This document shows, piece by piece, positions 10,501 through 15,500 of a stretch of DNA of 15,500 nucleotides. The translations under genes and the position numbers were made by a program. The stretch comes from Apostichopus japonicus (lineage: Eukaryota; Echinodermata; Holothuroidea; Aspidochirotida; Stichopodidae): positions 26,779,168-26,794,667 of the forward strand of contig NC_092569.1 in assembly GCF_037975245.1 (NCBI RefSeq), given 5' to 3'. Within the stretch, counting starts at the first letter, position 1; every line of letters starts with the position of its first letter. The notes below the pieces were generated by a model. That model was not told the origin of the DNA. It made no database searches and was given only the letters and a program-made list of their open reading frames with translations.

Positions 10501-11379
10501 TAGATTACAATTGTTAATATTGCTATCAGACATCCATCGAGTAAGGGCCGGGAGGGGAAAGGGTGGTACGGGGGGGGGGGGGGGGTTAGATGTCACCCTT
10601 GCGATTGTGCTACTCATCTTATGATTATTTACTGTTTTGATCTATATTTGCTCACCATCAGTTTAGTAGGCTGCATACTCCACCGTTGAAAGCTACAGGT
10701 TGGTATGCACAATTAAAGCTCTTTAGCATTGCCTCTTGTTTTCCTCAAACTTGCCATATCTAAAACTTGTTCAAAAGTACATAGCAATTGGTAATAGGTA
10801 ATATTGCTGTTAGAAATCCATCGGAAAAGGGGAGGAGGGGAAATTATTGGAATTATAAATTCATAATTTACTAGTTATGAGAACGCAAATGGTTGCTAAG
10901 TTACATTAAAATTGTAGGACGCATTCTATATGTGATTGGAATTATAAATTATTGACTAGTTATGAGAAACCAAATAGGTGTTATGTTCGTTAGGATATCG
11001 TAAGATTGAAAACAAAAGTATCCTTCTGATCTATACAAGTCAGAGGTGTACACACTGATAATGTAATTCGTTCTGTTTGTCATTCACAGATACAAACAAT
11101 CAGCTTGATAAGGCAGGTTTGGAATATCACCGTAACCAGGTTTTTAGTACCTACGACAGAGATCATGATAAATTCAAATCTATGAACTGCGCAAAGAAGT
11201 ATCAAGGTGCGTGGTGGTATAAAAACTGTCACTACTCTAACCTCAATGGTAATTATACTGCTGTCGAAGATAATCCTGATCGAAGTAAACGTGGTGTTAG
11301 TATAACCTGGAAGTATCTACCGGGAGACTCTCACCACATCAAATACACTGAGATGAAGATCCGTCCTGTCAAGATCTAG
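1159..11379 (+). CDS. Secreted fibrinogen-related protein (FReD), six exons
   Basis: Joining 1159-1228, 1920-1976, 4996-5108, 8348-8476, 10155-10419 and 11090-11379 gives 924 nt, 307 aa plus TAG, with every junction frame-compatible and flanked by GT/AG. Order: signal peptide (about 1-23), Ser/Thr-rich stalk (about 24-80), fibrinogen C-terminal domain (83-307, a normal length). Domain hallmarks are DGGGWTVFQRR, FWLGND, a DRDHD calcium-site-like stretch at 234-238, Cys245/Cys258 around GAWW, LNG, and the terminal EMKIRP. Cys84/Cys114 should form the first disulfide. Extra cysteines at 35, 66 and 150 may allow multimerisation. Asn92, 104, 115 and 266 are N-glycosylation sequons. FReD proteins of this layout (ficolin-, tachylectin- and FREP-like) bind acetylated or other glycans in innate immunity; that role here is inferred. 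No collagen or long coiled-coil exon was found. Additional phase 1-1 exons in intron 2 cannot be excluded. Confidence 0.88.
1548..1651 (-). pseudogene. LINE ORF2 C-terminal remnant in intron 1
   Basis: Read on the minus strand, about 33 codons contain [15 protein letters not shown] followed by a Lys-Ser-Ala motif and a stop at 1548-1550. This matches the 'YxGAKxWNxLP' tail typical of CR1, Rex, L2 and related LINE ORF2 proteins. A TAG lies just upstream in frame, so only the 3' tip is left. It lies antisense to the host gene. Confidence 0.6.
1731..1863. repeat. (AT)n / (TCTA)n microsatellite
   Basis: Runs of alternating AT are interrupted by two blocks of tetranucleotide TCTA repeats. It lies in intron 1, ending about 60 nt before exon 2. 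Confidence 0.95.
1920..1976 (+). CDS. FReD gene exon 2: short linker with one Cys
   Basis: Acceptor ttttactcacag at 1908-1919, donor gtacgg at 1977. It is 57 nt, phase 1 to phase 1, and encodes residues 24-42 including one Cys (35) and a charged end (NPREEK). An acceptor-like cag at 1888-1890 meets an in-frame TAG after two codons, so it was not used. The donor is weak at +4 and +6. The small symmetric exon could be skipped without breaking the frame. Confidence 0.68.
2148..2237 (+). repeat. Left copy of a 90-bp inverted repeat in intron 2
   Basis: About 90% identical to the reverse complement of 4155-4242, sharing cgatacaggtga, cagtggaatta and accggtttcgaacctctgga. In this copy the sequence stops at cagcgtcc and turns into LINE reverse-transcriptase coding. 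In the other copy it continues into a tRNA-like sequence. It is a fragment of a dispersed repeat. Confidence 0.75.
2238..2524 (+). pseudogene. LINE reverse-transcriptase remnant, 5' segment
   Basis: The frame beginning near 2240 carries NNGFLS, then [13 protein letters not shown] from 2335, which is RT motif B of non-LTR elements. After a stop at 2428-2430, a shifted frame shows [15 protein letters not shown], the block that follows the catalytic YxDD segment in related LINEs. The YxDD segment itself is absent, so the copy has an internal deletion. The RT sequence resumes at about 3805 after a block of later insertions. Confidence 0.72.
2553..2566. repeat. Left target-site duplication of the Penelope-like element
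   Basis: aagctttcagagtt here is identical to 3652-3665. The two copies bracket the Penelope-like insertion. Confidence 0.75.
2625..2682 (-). repeat. Penelope-like terminal repeat, 3' copy, hammerhead-like
   Basis: On the minus strand it reads ttagcct-ctgaaga, then GATCC/GGATC as a 5-bp stem with a TGCTA loop, then gaaac-gtc-aggc. GCCT and AGGC can pair as an outer stem, giving the layout of a small type I hammerhead ribozyme. One extra A after the CTGAAGA box makes the core imperfect. Hammerhead motifs are established in Penelope-like terminal repeats; activity here is unproven. Confidence 0.6.
2992..3592 (-). pseudogene. Penelope-like ORF C-terminus with GIY-YIG endonuclease
   Basis: Read right to left: [15 protein letters not shown] in one frame, a frameshift near 3470, then a Cys-rich segment with [15 protein letters not shown], then [27 protein letters not shown] and NLPNH before a stop at about 2992. 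These are the linker finger and GIY-YIG nuclease motifs of Penelope elements, with the Tyr, Arg and Glu positions still visible. The upstream RT domain is missing, and one frameshift separates the LRDLLVRA block from the nuclease, so it is a dead fragment. The nuclease frame itself is intact over at least 115 codons. Confidence 0.85.
3595..3652 (+). repeat. Penelope-like terminal repeat, inverted 5' copy, hammerhead-like
   Basis: Matches the reverse complement of 2625-2682 almost base for base from ttagcctctgaag to ttttacaca, apart from one missing A. It sits directly beside the truncated ORF, with the target duplication at its outer edge. It contains the same ctgaaga / stem / gaaac hammerhead-like core. 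Confidence 0.75.
3652..3665. repeat. Right target-site duplication of the Penelope-like element
   Basis: Identical 14 bp to 2553-2566. It continues directly into a repeat that is shared with the right end of the window. Confidence 0.75.
3666..3797 (+). repeat. Dispersed SINE-like repeat, copy 1
   Basis: Matches 15363-15500 closely: gttgttgacaattgacaat, tatgaatgt, gagactgact, tcagcttgcggc, gatggcttcttcg, gagttcc and gatctaaaatacatac recur in the same order. Copy 2 is preceded by a tRNA-like head; here the left part is interrupted by the Penelope-like insertion. Its right end gives way to LINE coding at about 3805, so it is itself inserted in the LINE remnant. Confidence 0.7.
3805..3960 (+). 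pseudogene. LINE reverse-transcriptase remnant, 3' segment
   Basis: Contains [11 protein letters not shown] and [11 protein letters not shown], the 'IKYLGI' block downstream of the RT catalytic core in L1/Tx1-like elements. It continues the segment ending at about 2524, with the SINE-like repeat and Penelope-like element lodged between. The frame is lost soon after. Confidence 0.6.
4090..4160 (-). other. tRNA-like sequence within a dispersed repeat
   Basis: On the minus strand there is a D-arm-like tagcctagtggttag (A box), an anticodon stem TCCGC/GCGGG with a 7-nt loop ATATAAA, and a perfect T arm CCGGG/CCCGG around TTCGAAT (B box). The acceptor stem pairs at only five of seven positions. 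It is embedded in a repeat that starts upstream with 4155-4242 sequence, so a retroposed tRNA-derived head is more likely than a working tRNA gene. Confidence 0.65.
4155..4242 (-). repeat. Right copy of the 90-bp inverted repeat
   Basis: Reverse complement of 2148-2237 at about 90% identity, with a 2-bp deletion. On the minus strand it leads straight into the tRNA-like sequence at 4160-4090. Confidence 0.75.
4247..4275. repeat. (AT)n microsatellite
   Basis: Pure alternating AT between the tRNA-like repeat and the palindrome-containing element. Confidence 0.95.
4333..4501. repeat. Perfect palindrome, 84-bp arms, 1-nt spacer
   Basis: Arms 4333-4416 and 4418-4501 are exact reverse complements around a single A at 4417. 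Each arm carries ctgaagatcgc near the centre followed by gcgtgaaac, a hammerhead-like core also seen in the Penelope-like terminal repeats nearby. The left flank 4276-4332 is a unique-looking extension; the right arm runs straight into (AT)n. It looks like two head-to-head copies of one short terminal-repeat unit. Confidence 0.92.
4497..4630. repeat. (AT)n-rich microsatellite
   Basis: Alternating AT with occasional interruptions, adjoining the palindrome. Together they make a strongly strand-dissociating and hairpin-prone block. Confidence 0.93.
4996..5108 (+). CDS. FReD gene exon 3: Ser/Thr-rich stalk
   Basis: Acceptor ttgtttgcag ends at 4995. The exon enters in phase 1 and, with donor gtaggt at 5109, leaves in phase 0. 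It encodes residues 43-80, dominated by Ser and Thr with one Cys (66), and looks like a mucin-type stalk between signal peptide and fibrinogen domain. A second GT at 5113 (gtttac) is a poorer donor match; with a different exon 4 acceptor it would also keep the frame. Confidence 0.72.
5158..5215. repeat. G-rich tract
   Basis: Repeated runs of 3 to 5 G separated by single T or A on the + strand, shortly after the exon 3 donor. It could form a G-quadruplex in the transcript. Confidence 0.8.
5236..5480 (+). repeat. Two-copy imperfect tandem repeat in intron 3
   Basis: Copies at 5236-5369 and 5370-5480 share ccctacttttnnnaatgttt, a G-run, gttaagacaaa, and actgacaaattatt followed by agcagatataaaa. 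They differ mainly in G- and T-run length and one internal deletion. Function unknown. Confidence 0.8.
5481..6484. other. Intron 3 stretch without recognised features
   Basis: AT-rich with no exon, domain or repeat match beyond a 16-18 nt poly-A at about 6311-6328, which may be the tail of an old retroposed copy. Confidence 0.45.
6485..6499. repeat. Left target-site duplication of the intron 3 LINE
   Basis: acttgattacttcaa, identical to 8321-8335, on the two sides of the LINE. Confidence 0.92.
6500..8320 (+). mobile_element. 5'-truncated non-LTR retrotransposon (L1/Tx1-like)
   Basis: A 1.82-kb insertion bounded by perfect 15-bp duplications, ending in an A-rich tail (8296-8320). It starts just before the RT catalytic motif, so most of ORF2 was never copied, the usual result of target-primed reverse transcription. 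It lies in the same orientation as the host gene. The duplication is intact and only one frame break is visible, which suggests a fairly recent insertion. Confidence 0.93.
6501..8214 (+). pseudogene. LINE ORF2 C-terminal half, one frameshift
   Basis: The frame opens with the RT catalytic motif YADD at 6531-6542, then [34 protein letters not shown] and SLPLPD. A single indel near 6965-6975, in a T-rich run, moves the frame to [27 protein letters not shown] and a long open 390-codon stretch. Near the end, CTFC-x8-H-x4-C forms the zinc-knuckle-like motif (CX2CX8HX4C) of LINE reverse transcriptases. It ends at TAA 8212-8214. The upstream RT blocks and the endonuclease are absent, so it cannot move on its own. 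The ATG near 7042 is not a real start. Confidence 0.9.
8321..8335. repeat. Right target-site duplication of the intron 3 LINE
   Basis: Identical to 6485-6499. It ends only 12 nt before the FReD exon 4 start and includes ttgat, a possible branch-point match. Confidence 0.92.
8348..8476 (+). CDS. FReD gene exon 4: start of fibrinogen domain
   Basis: Acceptor ataattag ends at 8347, donor gtaagt at 8477. It is 43 codons, phase 0 to 0. It encodes the domain entry [10 protein letters not shown]...NGIYTI, the Cys84 and Cys114 pair, and DGGGWT, which continues into VFQRR of the next exon as in other FReDs. The upstream intron is cut short by a LINE whose right target duplication ends at 8335. The donor is the first of twelve near-identical donors in the minisatellite that follows. 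Running past it meets TGA at 8489-8491, so only this donor gives the full domain. Confidence 0.88.
8453..9400 (+). repeat. Minisatellite of exon 4 tail plus splice donor, 12 copies
   Basis: Units begin at 8453 (the real exon), 8530, 8605, 8682, 8759, 8827, 8904, 8979, 9054, 9131, 9208 and 9283, with a decayed one near 9383. Spacings are 77, 75, 77, 77, 68, 77, 75, 75, 77, 77 and 75. Each repeats about 24 bp of coding sequence ending GGATGGACG, the donor, and about 50 bp of intron. Donors are gtaagt in nine copies, gtatgt at 8706 and 9155, and gtcagt at 9307. Coding parts are almost invariant; the only repeated change, GGA to GGC, is synonymous. The array starts exactly at the functional exon boundary. 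Confidence 0.95.
9401..10154. other. Remainder of intron 4
   Basis: A short (ATGA)n microsatellite occupies about 9572-9604, with decaying copies to about 9660. The rest is AT-rich with no recognised coding or mobile sequence, ending at the exon 5 acceptor. Confidence 0.6.
10155..10419 (+). CDS. FReD gene exon 5: middle of fibrinogen domain
   Basis: Acceptor ataaacag ends at 10154, donor gttggt at 10420. It is 265 nt, entering in phase 0 and leaving in phase 1. It encodes [30 protein letters not shown], a short Asn-Gln-Gly-Asp-Tyr-Glu strand, and ends GTAG/D. All are standard FReD blocks. Cys150 in the segment before FWLGND lies outside the two canonical disulfides. A diverged duplicate of the exon tail and donor lies about 279 nt downstream. 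Confidence 0.9.
10405..10860 (+). repeat. Diverged duplication of exon 5 tail and intron 5 start
   Basis: 10417-10562 and 10695-10850 share caggttggtat, attca/gca, caattaaa-like, tgttcaaaagta, taatattgct, agacatccatcg-like and aggggaaa in the same order, about 279 nt apart. The second copy begins with a degraded end of exon 5 and keeps the cag/gttggt donor at 10699. Both copies end near purine and G-rich tracts, including a long G-run at about 10570-10586. Confidence 0.7.
10847..11000 (+). repeat. Two-copy repeat in intron 5
   Basis: attggaattataaatt, actagttatgaga and caaat recur about 89 nt apart (from 10847 and 10936), followed by similar gttaggat/taggac ends. It looks like an older tandem duplication. 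Confidence 0.55.
11090..11379 (+). CDS. FReD gene exon 6: C-terminal fibrinogen subdomain and stop
   Basis: Acceptor cattcacag ends at 11089. The first two bases complete Asp212. The exon encodes the calcium-site-like DRDHD, Cys245 and Cys258 around [13 protein letters not shown], an Asn-Pro-Asp-Arg insert, [11 protein letters not shown] and the terminal EMKIRPVKI, then TAG at 11377-11379. The C-terminus falls where FReD domains normally end, so the gene is not truncated. Confidence 0.92.
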
Positions 11380-11527
11380 ATTCAGTAATCTACAGATGCA
11401 ACAAAGGATTGTGTTTAGACTCACAAAAGTCTTAAGAAATAATACTATATGTATAAATGACTACATTTTGTTACATGTCTACAGACATGTACGAACAACA
11501 TTGTCCTATAATCACTCTAATAAGCAT

Positions 11528-11533
11528 AATAAA
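11528..11533 (+). terminator. Candidate poly(A) signal of the FReD gene
   Basis: The first AATAAA downstream of the stop lies about 150 nt past it, in an AT-rich 3' UTR. The placement is plausible; no cleavage site is visible from sequence alone. Confidence 0.55.
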
Positions 11534-11910
11534 TCATGAAAATACATGCAACTCTCATTTAAATCCATCAAAGATTGACAAGTTTACAAGTTTTGTTGTT
11601 GTTAACTCTAGTTTTATTTATTAATTGTACACATTGATTATGTAAAAGTAGTAACTGCCTTATTTTCTGTTATGTTATCCCTTTTGCTTTTTTACAACCT
11701 TTGCTTCAAGGACACTGGTAACATGAGTATGGCCGTCAGGCGATTTTCTGAATTTTATGGTCTTCTCCGAAAAGAGGAACATCATATTATTCAAAGAAAA
11801 TATGTGGGGTTGTTAGCAGGGGTAAATTTATGATGGCCTAATATAACGAATTATGATGAGCGCTACACTCCACGTCATAGTTTGCACATATTTAATGAGT
11901 TTCAAATATG
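11534..11910. other. Intergenic stretch downstream of the FReD gene
   Basis: AT-rich, with no exon or repeat recognised before the SINE at 11911. Confidence 0.4.
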
Positions 11911-12295
11911 ATGATTTTTATGATTTTAGGTTTATAGTCTTGTTCAGGGCCAAGGCCATCTCACACGACTTTACAACTTAACCCTGGTCATTGGTAACTT
12001 GTCACACCTACACACCAAAGTGTGCACAATTCAATCAATCTCTCCTGGGGCACCACAGTGCACCACAGCCACGTGTCCCCCGGGGGACTTCCCATAGGGT
12101 GCAGCCACAAACCGGCGCAAACAACTATATTTACAAGTTACCTCGCAAGTCCCCATTTATACACCTGGGTGAAGAGAGGCAATGGAGATAAAGCGCCTTG
12201 CCCAAGGACACAACGTAATAATCTGGCCAGGGCTCGAACCTGTAATCCATAGATCACAAGTCCACTGCCTTAACCACTTGACCACAACGCCCTCA
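11911..12295 (-). mobile_element. tRNA-derived SINE
   Basis: On the minus strand it starts gagggcgttgtggtcaagtg (A-box region) and has caggttcgagcc (B box) about 50 nt in. The body begins with gtgtccttgggcaaggcgct and continues with a stretch containing ttcacccaggtgtataaatg. This layout and body resemble SINEs known from marine animals. An 8-bp direct repeat, caaatatg, lies at 11903-11910 and 12296-12303 and is a plausible target duplication. Short ORFs across it are artefacts. Confidence 0.75.
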
Positions 12296-12303
12296 CAAAT
12301 ATG

Positions 12304-13162
12304 TATATCTTGGGAACAAAAAGAGCCTTTCGAAAATATTTCCACAGATTTTGAATGAGAATTTCACACACAACAAATGAACTGAATATAGCGCAATTTG
12401 GCTTATAGGTGTCCTTAGTGCTTTAATCTCTAAAGGATTTATTACCAGACATCGCATTTTTCTCCAATATTAAATCTCTGTGAAGTAAGAGGTGTGGCGG
12501 GAGTGGGGAGTCCAAATGGGGGGGGTGAGGGGAAGGCTGTAGAGGAGGCGTTGTGAAAAGGAGAACTGAAATGACACAAATTCTTAAAATGAACAGTTTA
12601 CTGGACAGGTATAAGTGCTGTATTTACCACAGCACTATATTAGCATTATATTAACACATATAGGTATCCAAAAAGCCACCTGACTGAAATTGCAAATGGG
12701 GGGGGGGGGGGATTGATGTTGAACTCCATGGAGCTAACTCTGAGAAAATAACTAATGAAAGAGATTGCATTTTCTTTTCAAGAGGAACCAAATGTTAGTT
12801 GCTGTTAATATTTAGACTAGTTATGACTAAGGACGGACGCAGGAATTCGGCACATTTGATGGCCCATTTGGTTTCGAGCCGGTTAACCGCTAGGCCAATC
12901 GACCCCTGACCAATGCTTACTGATTCTATTGAGAGGGAATAGCAGGAAGACTAAAGTATGACTTAGATGATTAGTTTTCAAGGAAAGACAATTGCTTTTG
13001 TGGGAAGGGGGGGGGGCTATTATAGGGTAGTGCTTGTAATAACTAAGGGACTTTGACATCGTTTTTTCACAGATAATTTCAAAGAAATAATAATACTATT
13101 TTCGCAGACTTTATTTATTATTGTACTCTTCTATGCTATAAACACAAATTTGAGCAACAATT
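12304..13162. other. Intergenic stretch with poly-G runs
   Basis: Poly-G tracts lie at about 12517-12536, 12696-12710 and 13006-13017. A weak tRNA-like fragment on the minus strand lies near 12870-12905. No coding sequence was recognised. Confidence 0.5.
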
Positions 13163-13280
13163 ATGGAAAAAAATCTCTGTATCTTCATCGTTTCATTACA
13201 ATGTATAGTATATGGCGTAACATTCAGTCGTATTTATATTTTTTATGAGCCAGTCAAGAATAAGATGGTCGGGCTTTTAG
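13163..13280 (+). CDS. Candidate signal-peptide exon of a second secreted-protein gene
   Basis: An ATG at 13163 opens 39 codons plus one base: MEKNLCIFIVSLQCIVYGV is a good secretory signal, followed by a tail ending NKMVGLL. It ends cttttag with consensus donor gtgagt at 13281, in phase 1, the same arrangement as exon 1 of the FReD gene. Read-through meets TAA near 13300. No domain can be assigned. Placement within 2 kb downstream of another secreted-protein gene suggests a clustered family, but this is inference. Confidence 0.42.
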
Positions 13281-13665
13281 GTGAGTTAAATATTCAGACA
13301 TAAAAGTAAACATGGATCATAGGTGAGTTAAATGTTCAGATCAAAAAGTAACATGGATCATAGGGGAGCTAAATGTTAAGATAAAAAAGTAACATGGATC
13401 ATAGGTGAGTAAATGTTCAGATATAAACTTAACATGGATCATAGGTAAGTTAAATGTTCAGAGAAAATAGTAACAAATATTATAGGTGAGATCAATGTTC
13501 AGACATAAACGTAACATGGATAATAGTGAGTTAAATGTTCAGATAAAAAAGTAACATGGATCATAGGTGAGTTAAATGTTCAGATATAGAGGGTAACATG
13601 GATGGTGAGTTAATGTTCAGAAATAAAAGTAACATGGATCAGAGGAGAGTTAAATGTTCAGACAT
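13275..13665 (+). repeat. Minisatellite of about 41 bp carrying a splice donor, 10 copies
   Basis: Donor-like positions lie at 13281, 13323, 13364, 13405, 13445, 13486, 13526, 13567, 13605 and 13645 (spacing 38-42). Consensus unit: atag-gtgagttaaatgttcag, then ataaaaaagtaacatggatc. The donor is gtgagt or gtaagt in seven units, gtgaga in one, and broken in two. The first unit is the candidate exon's own donor. Confidence 0.93.
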
Positions 13666-13837
13666 GACTCTTGAGATTATCTCACTTATTTTCTTTTGAA
13701 ACAAAAGAGGGTCCAGATTTTTTTTATATTTGGCTTCCTGTCTAAAACATCCTTTTGTTAAGGCCTCTTCTGCAAGGTTTTACTGATCATTTTAAATTAC
13801 TTTTGGATGAAAGAATAAGAAAGTTAACATATATATT

Positions 13838-13839
<2 letters not shown>

Positions 13840-13908
<69 letters not shown>
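13840..13908. repeat. (AT)n microsatellite
   Basis: An uninterrupted alternating AT run of about 70 bp. Confidence 0.97.
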
Positions 13909-13910
<2 letters not shown>

Positions 13911-14131
13911 GCAGATTGCAGTTTCGCAGATTGAATATTATCATACGGATGTGGTTTCATGATAATTACGGGACCAATGCACGACATGTTTGGATGACTT
14001 AGACGTGATCAGGCAGCCTGGTTACAATTTTAAATGAAATTTGCAGTAAAAATATTGGATTGCCTTTCTTCTTGGTCCTCGTTATTTAAATGGAATATTG
14101 CCCTACAAATGTGTTTTCTCAAGACGTGCAG

Positions 14132-14169
14132 CTATATTCAAAGAAAAAATGCAAGAACAGGGAGATGAG
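14132..14169 (+). CDS. Speculative micro-exon of the second gene
   Basis: Acceptor ttctcaagacgtgcag ends at 14131 and donor gtatgt starts at 14170. Entering in phase 1 gives an open AIFKEKMQEQGDE and leaves in phase 0. Joined to the candidate exon at 13163 it keeps the frame. A 38-nt open segment could occur by chance. Confidence 0.22.
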
Positions 14170-14962
14170 GTATGTTGTACAGCAATTATTTACAGTGATG
14201 AAAACGTTACGAATAAGTGATTATTAACAAATTTCGTTTCGGGGAGAATGATTCATATGAATGGTTGTCTTTCTTATACGGATATGTAAATATAGTATTA
14301 AACATCTCTGATTGGAGGAAATTGAACATGTGATAGCGACGTGTGAAAACGTATTTAGTATCATTCTTCATTTGTAGCATATTGTTACGAGCTTCGTTTC
14401 TCTGTACTGTAATAGCTTAGTCAATAGTCACCCATGAATCAATAAATCATCGTTAAAATAAACTATTTTTGATTGCTTGAGCCTTTGTTCTGCTAGCTCG
14501 TCGTTGTCTTTTCTCGCCACGCGATCAAACATCGAAATAAATTAAAGATTTATTGGACGGGAGTTGGTGCGACACAACCGGAATGAAACTGTTACGTTAT
14601 TTTGATATATAATTAAAAGAATGGTATCGTTAAACCGTTTCACAAAACGGTATATTATTATATACTTTAGTACAGTAGTGGTTTAGGCTATGGGTGTAGA
14701 AGCCGTCAATGTACTGTTCCTTCTACAATCCCGTATACGGTAGGTATAGCTTTAGTACTAACAGTGTTACTGTGATCGGCAAAAGTCGATACAGCGGATA
14801 TGAAAACAGAATACGCGCTATGATGCGGTTATCACATCCTCATCGTTAACCGTAGCTTGTGAGTCCTTGTAGAATTTCTCACCAGCTCGACCCTACCAAT
14901 GACTGGAAAGCTGAAACTTCGGCCATTCATGGCACCTTCAGGTTCCCATATCATCACCATTT
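14170..14962. other. Non-coding stretch, nothing recognised
   Basis: No clear exon. A segment at about 14384-14580 has some features of a degraded LTR but no matching partner in the window. Confidence 0.4.
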
Positions 14963-15066
14963 AGATTATTAACCTTAAGAGCTCAAAGTTTTCGTCACAT
15001 GTCAACAAGCCTCAAGATTATTAACCTTAAGAGCTCAAAGTTTTCGTCACATGTCAACAAGCCTCA
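14963..15066 (+). repeat. Perfect 52-bp tandem duplication
   Basis: 14963-14994 onward repeats exactly at 15015, giving two identical 52-bp units (agattattaacc to caacaagcctca). Shorter caacaag/aacaagct motifs recur to about 15122. Confidence 0.95.
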
Positions 15067-15265
15067 TTACTCTCCTGACCTGTCAACAAGCTATAATTAC
15101 ACACCGAAGCTGCTAACAAGCTTACTTACACACCGGTAAACAACTTTCGTGCAACACTCTTGGGAAAGCCTTAACTTGGACAAACTTTGCCTCATTTTCC
15201 CCGATTTTGCACGATATGTGGAGTGTTAGTCCACATGTCGTGTCCACATGGAGTTGCACGACATT

Positions 15266-15333
15266 GGAGTGTTAGCTCAGTGGTTAACGCAGGTGCCTTT
15301 CAATCATAAGGTCCCCGGTTCGAGTCACTCCAA
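15266..15333 (+). other. tRNA-like head of the SINE-like repeat, copy 2
   Basis: gttagctcagtggttaacgc matches a pol III A box, and ccggttcgagtc a B box, 30-odd bases apart. The ends ggagt and actcc can pair. The T stem does not pair, so it is not a functional tRNA. It directly precedes the dispersed repeat at 15355. Confidence 0.55.
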
Positions 15334-15354
15334 GATAAATGTATGTCGTCCAGT

Positions 15355-15500
15355 TACAGAGTTGTTGACAATTGACAATTCATAATTATGGACGTTAAAA
15401 TATGAATGTGAGAGACTGACTTCGGTCAGCTTGCGGCGTTGATAAGCCAATGATGGCTTCTTCGCGAGTTCCTGCTCGCAGGATGATCTAAAATACATAC
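15355..15500 (+). repeat. Dispersed SINE-like repeat, copy 2
   Basis: Closely matches 3661-3797, including the cagagttgttgac start and the gatctaaaatacatac end, with a 9-bp difference near gagttcctgctcgcagg. It runs off the window. With the tRNA-like head at 15266 this looks like a tRNA-derived SINE of roughly 230 bp or more. Confidence 0.72.

Noticed and set aside
11991-12345. Short ORFs on both strands
   Set aside because: They lie wholly in the tRNA-derived SINE.
12865-12905. tRNA-like fragment on the minus strand (gcctagcggttaa, ggctcgaaacc)
   Set aside because: The A- and B-box-like parts are only a few bases apart and no stems form; too degenerate to call.
13787-13987. Minus-strand ORF with Ile-Tyr repeats
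   Set aside because: Translation of the (AT)n microsatellite.
14384-14580. Possible degraded LTR with a tRNA primer-binding-like end
   Set aside because: There is no second LTR, no clear TG...CA ends and no internal coding in the window.

Overview
The window looks like nuclear DNA of an AT-rich metazoan, most likely a marine deuterostome invertebrate; an echinoderm such as a sea cucumber is my best guess (inference). The evidence is short exons with GT-AG introns, a fibrinogen-related (FReD) secreted-protein gene, Penelope-like and L1/Tx1-like retroelements, tRNA-derived SINEs and long (AT)n tracts. Nothing suggests bacterial or viral coding.

The main gene is on the + strand at 1159-11379. 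Six exons (1159-1228, 1920-1976, 4996-5108, 8348-8476, 10155-10419, 11090-11379) join without a frame break into 924 nt, or 307 residues plus stop. The product has a signal peptide, a short Ser/Thr-rich stalk and a complete C-terminal fibrinogen domain, so it is probably a secreted lectin-like or pattern-recognition protein.

The introns are heavily invaded. Intron 1 carries a LINE 3' remnant and a large (AT/TCTA)n tract. Intron 2 holds a nest: a degraded LINE, a dispersed SINE-like repeat, a Penelope-like element with GIY-YIG coding, inverted terminal copies and a 14-bp target duplication, a tRNA-like repeat, and a perfect 84-bp-arm palindrome. Intron 3 holds a G-rich two-copy repeat and a 5'-truncated LINE with a perfect 15-bp target duplication that ends 12 nt before the next exon. 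Intron 4 begins with a minisatellite in which the last codons of exon 4 and its splice donor are repeated about twelve times. Intron 5 holds a diverged duplication that includes the exon 5 donor.

Downstream of the gene (11380-13162) lie a poly(A) signal, a tRNA-derived SINE with a possible 8-bp target duplication, and poly-G tracts. At 13163-13280 there is a possible signal-peptide first exon of a second secreted-protein gene. Its donor is immediately followed by a second minisatellite (ten units of about 41 bp) that repeats a consensus splice donor. A phase-compatible micro-exon lies at 14132-14169. The right end holds a 52-bp tandem duplication, a tRNA-like sequence, and a second copy of the SINE-like repeat seen in intron 2.

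The most unusual theme is that two minisatellites and one larger duplication all start at exon-intron boundaries and multiply 5' splice sites.
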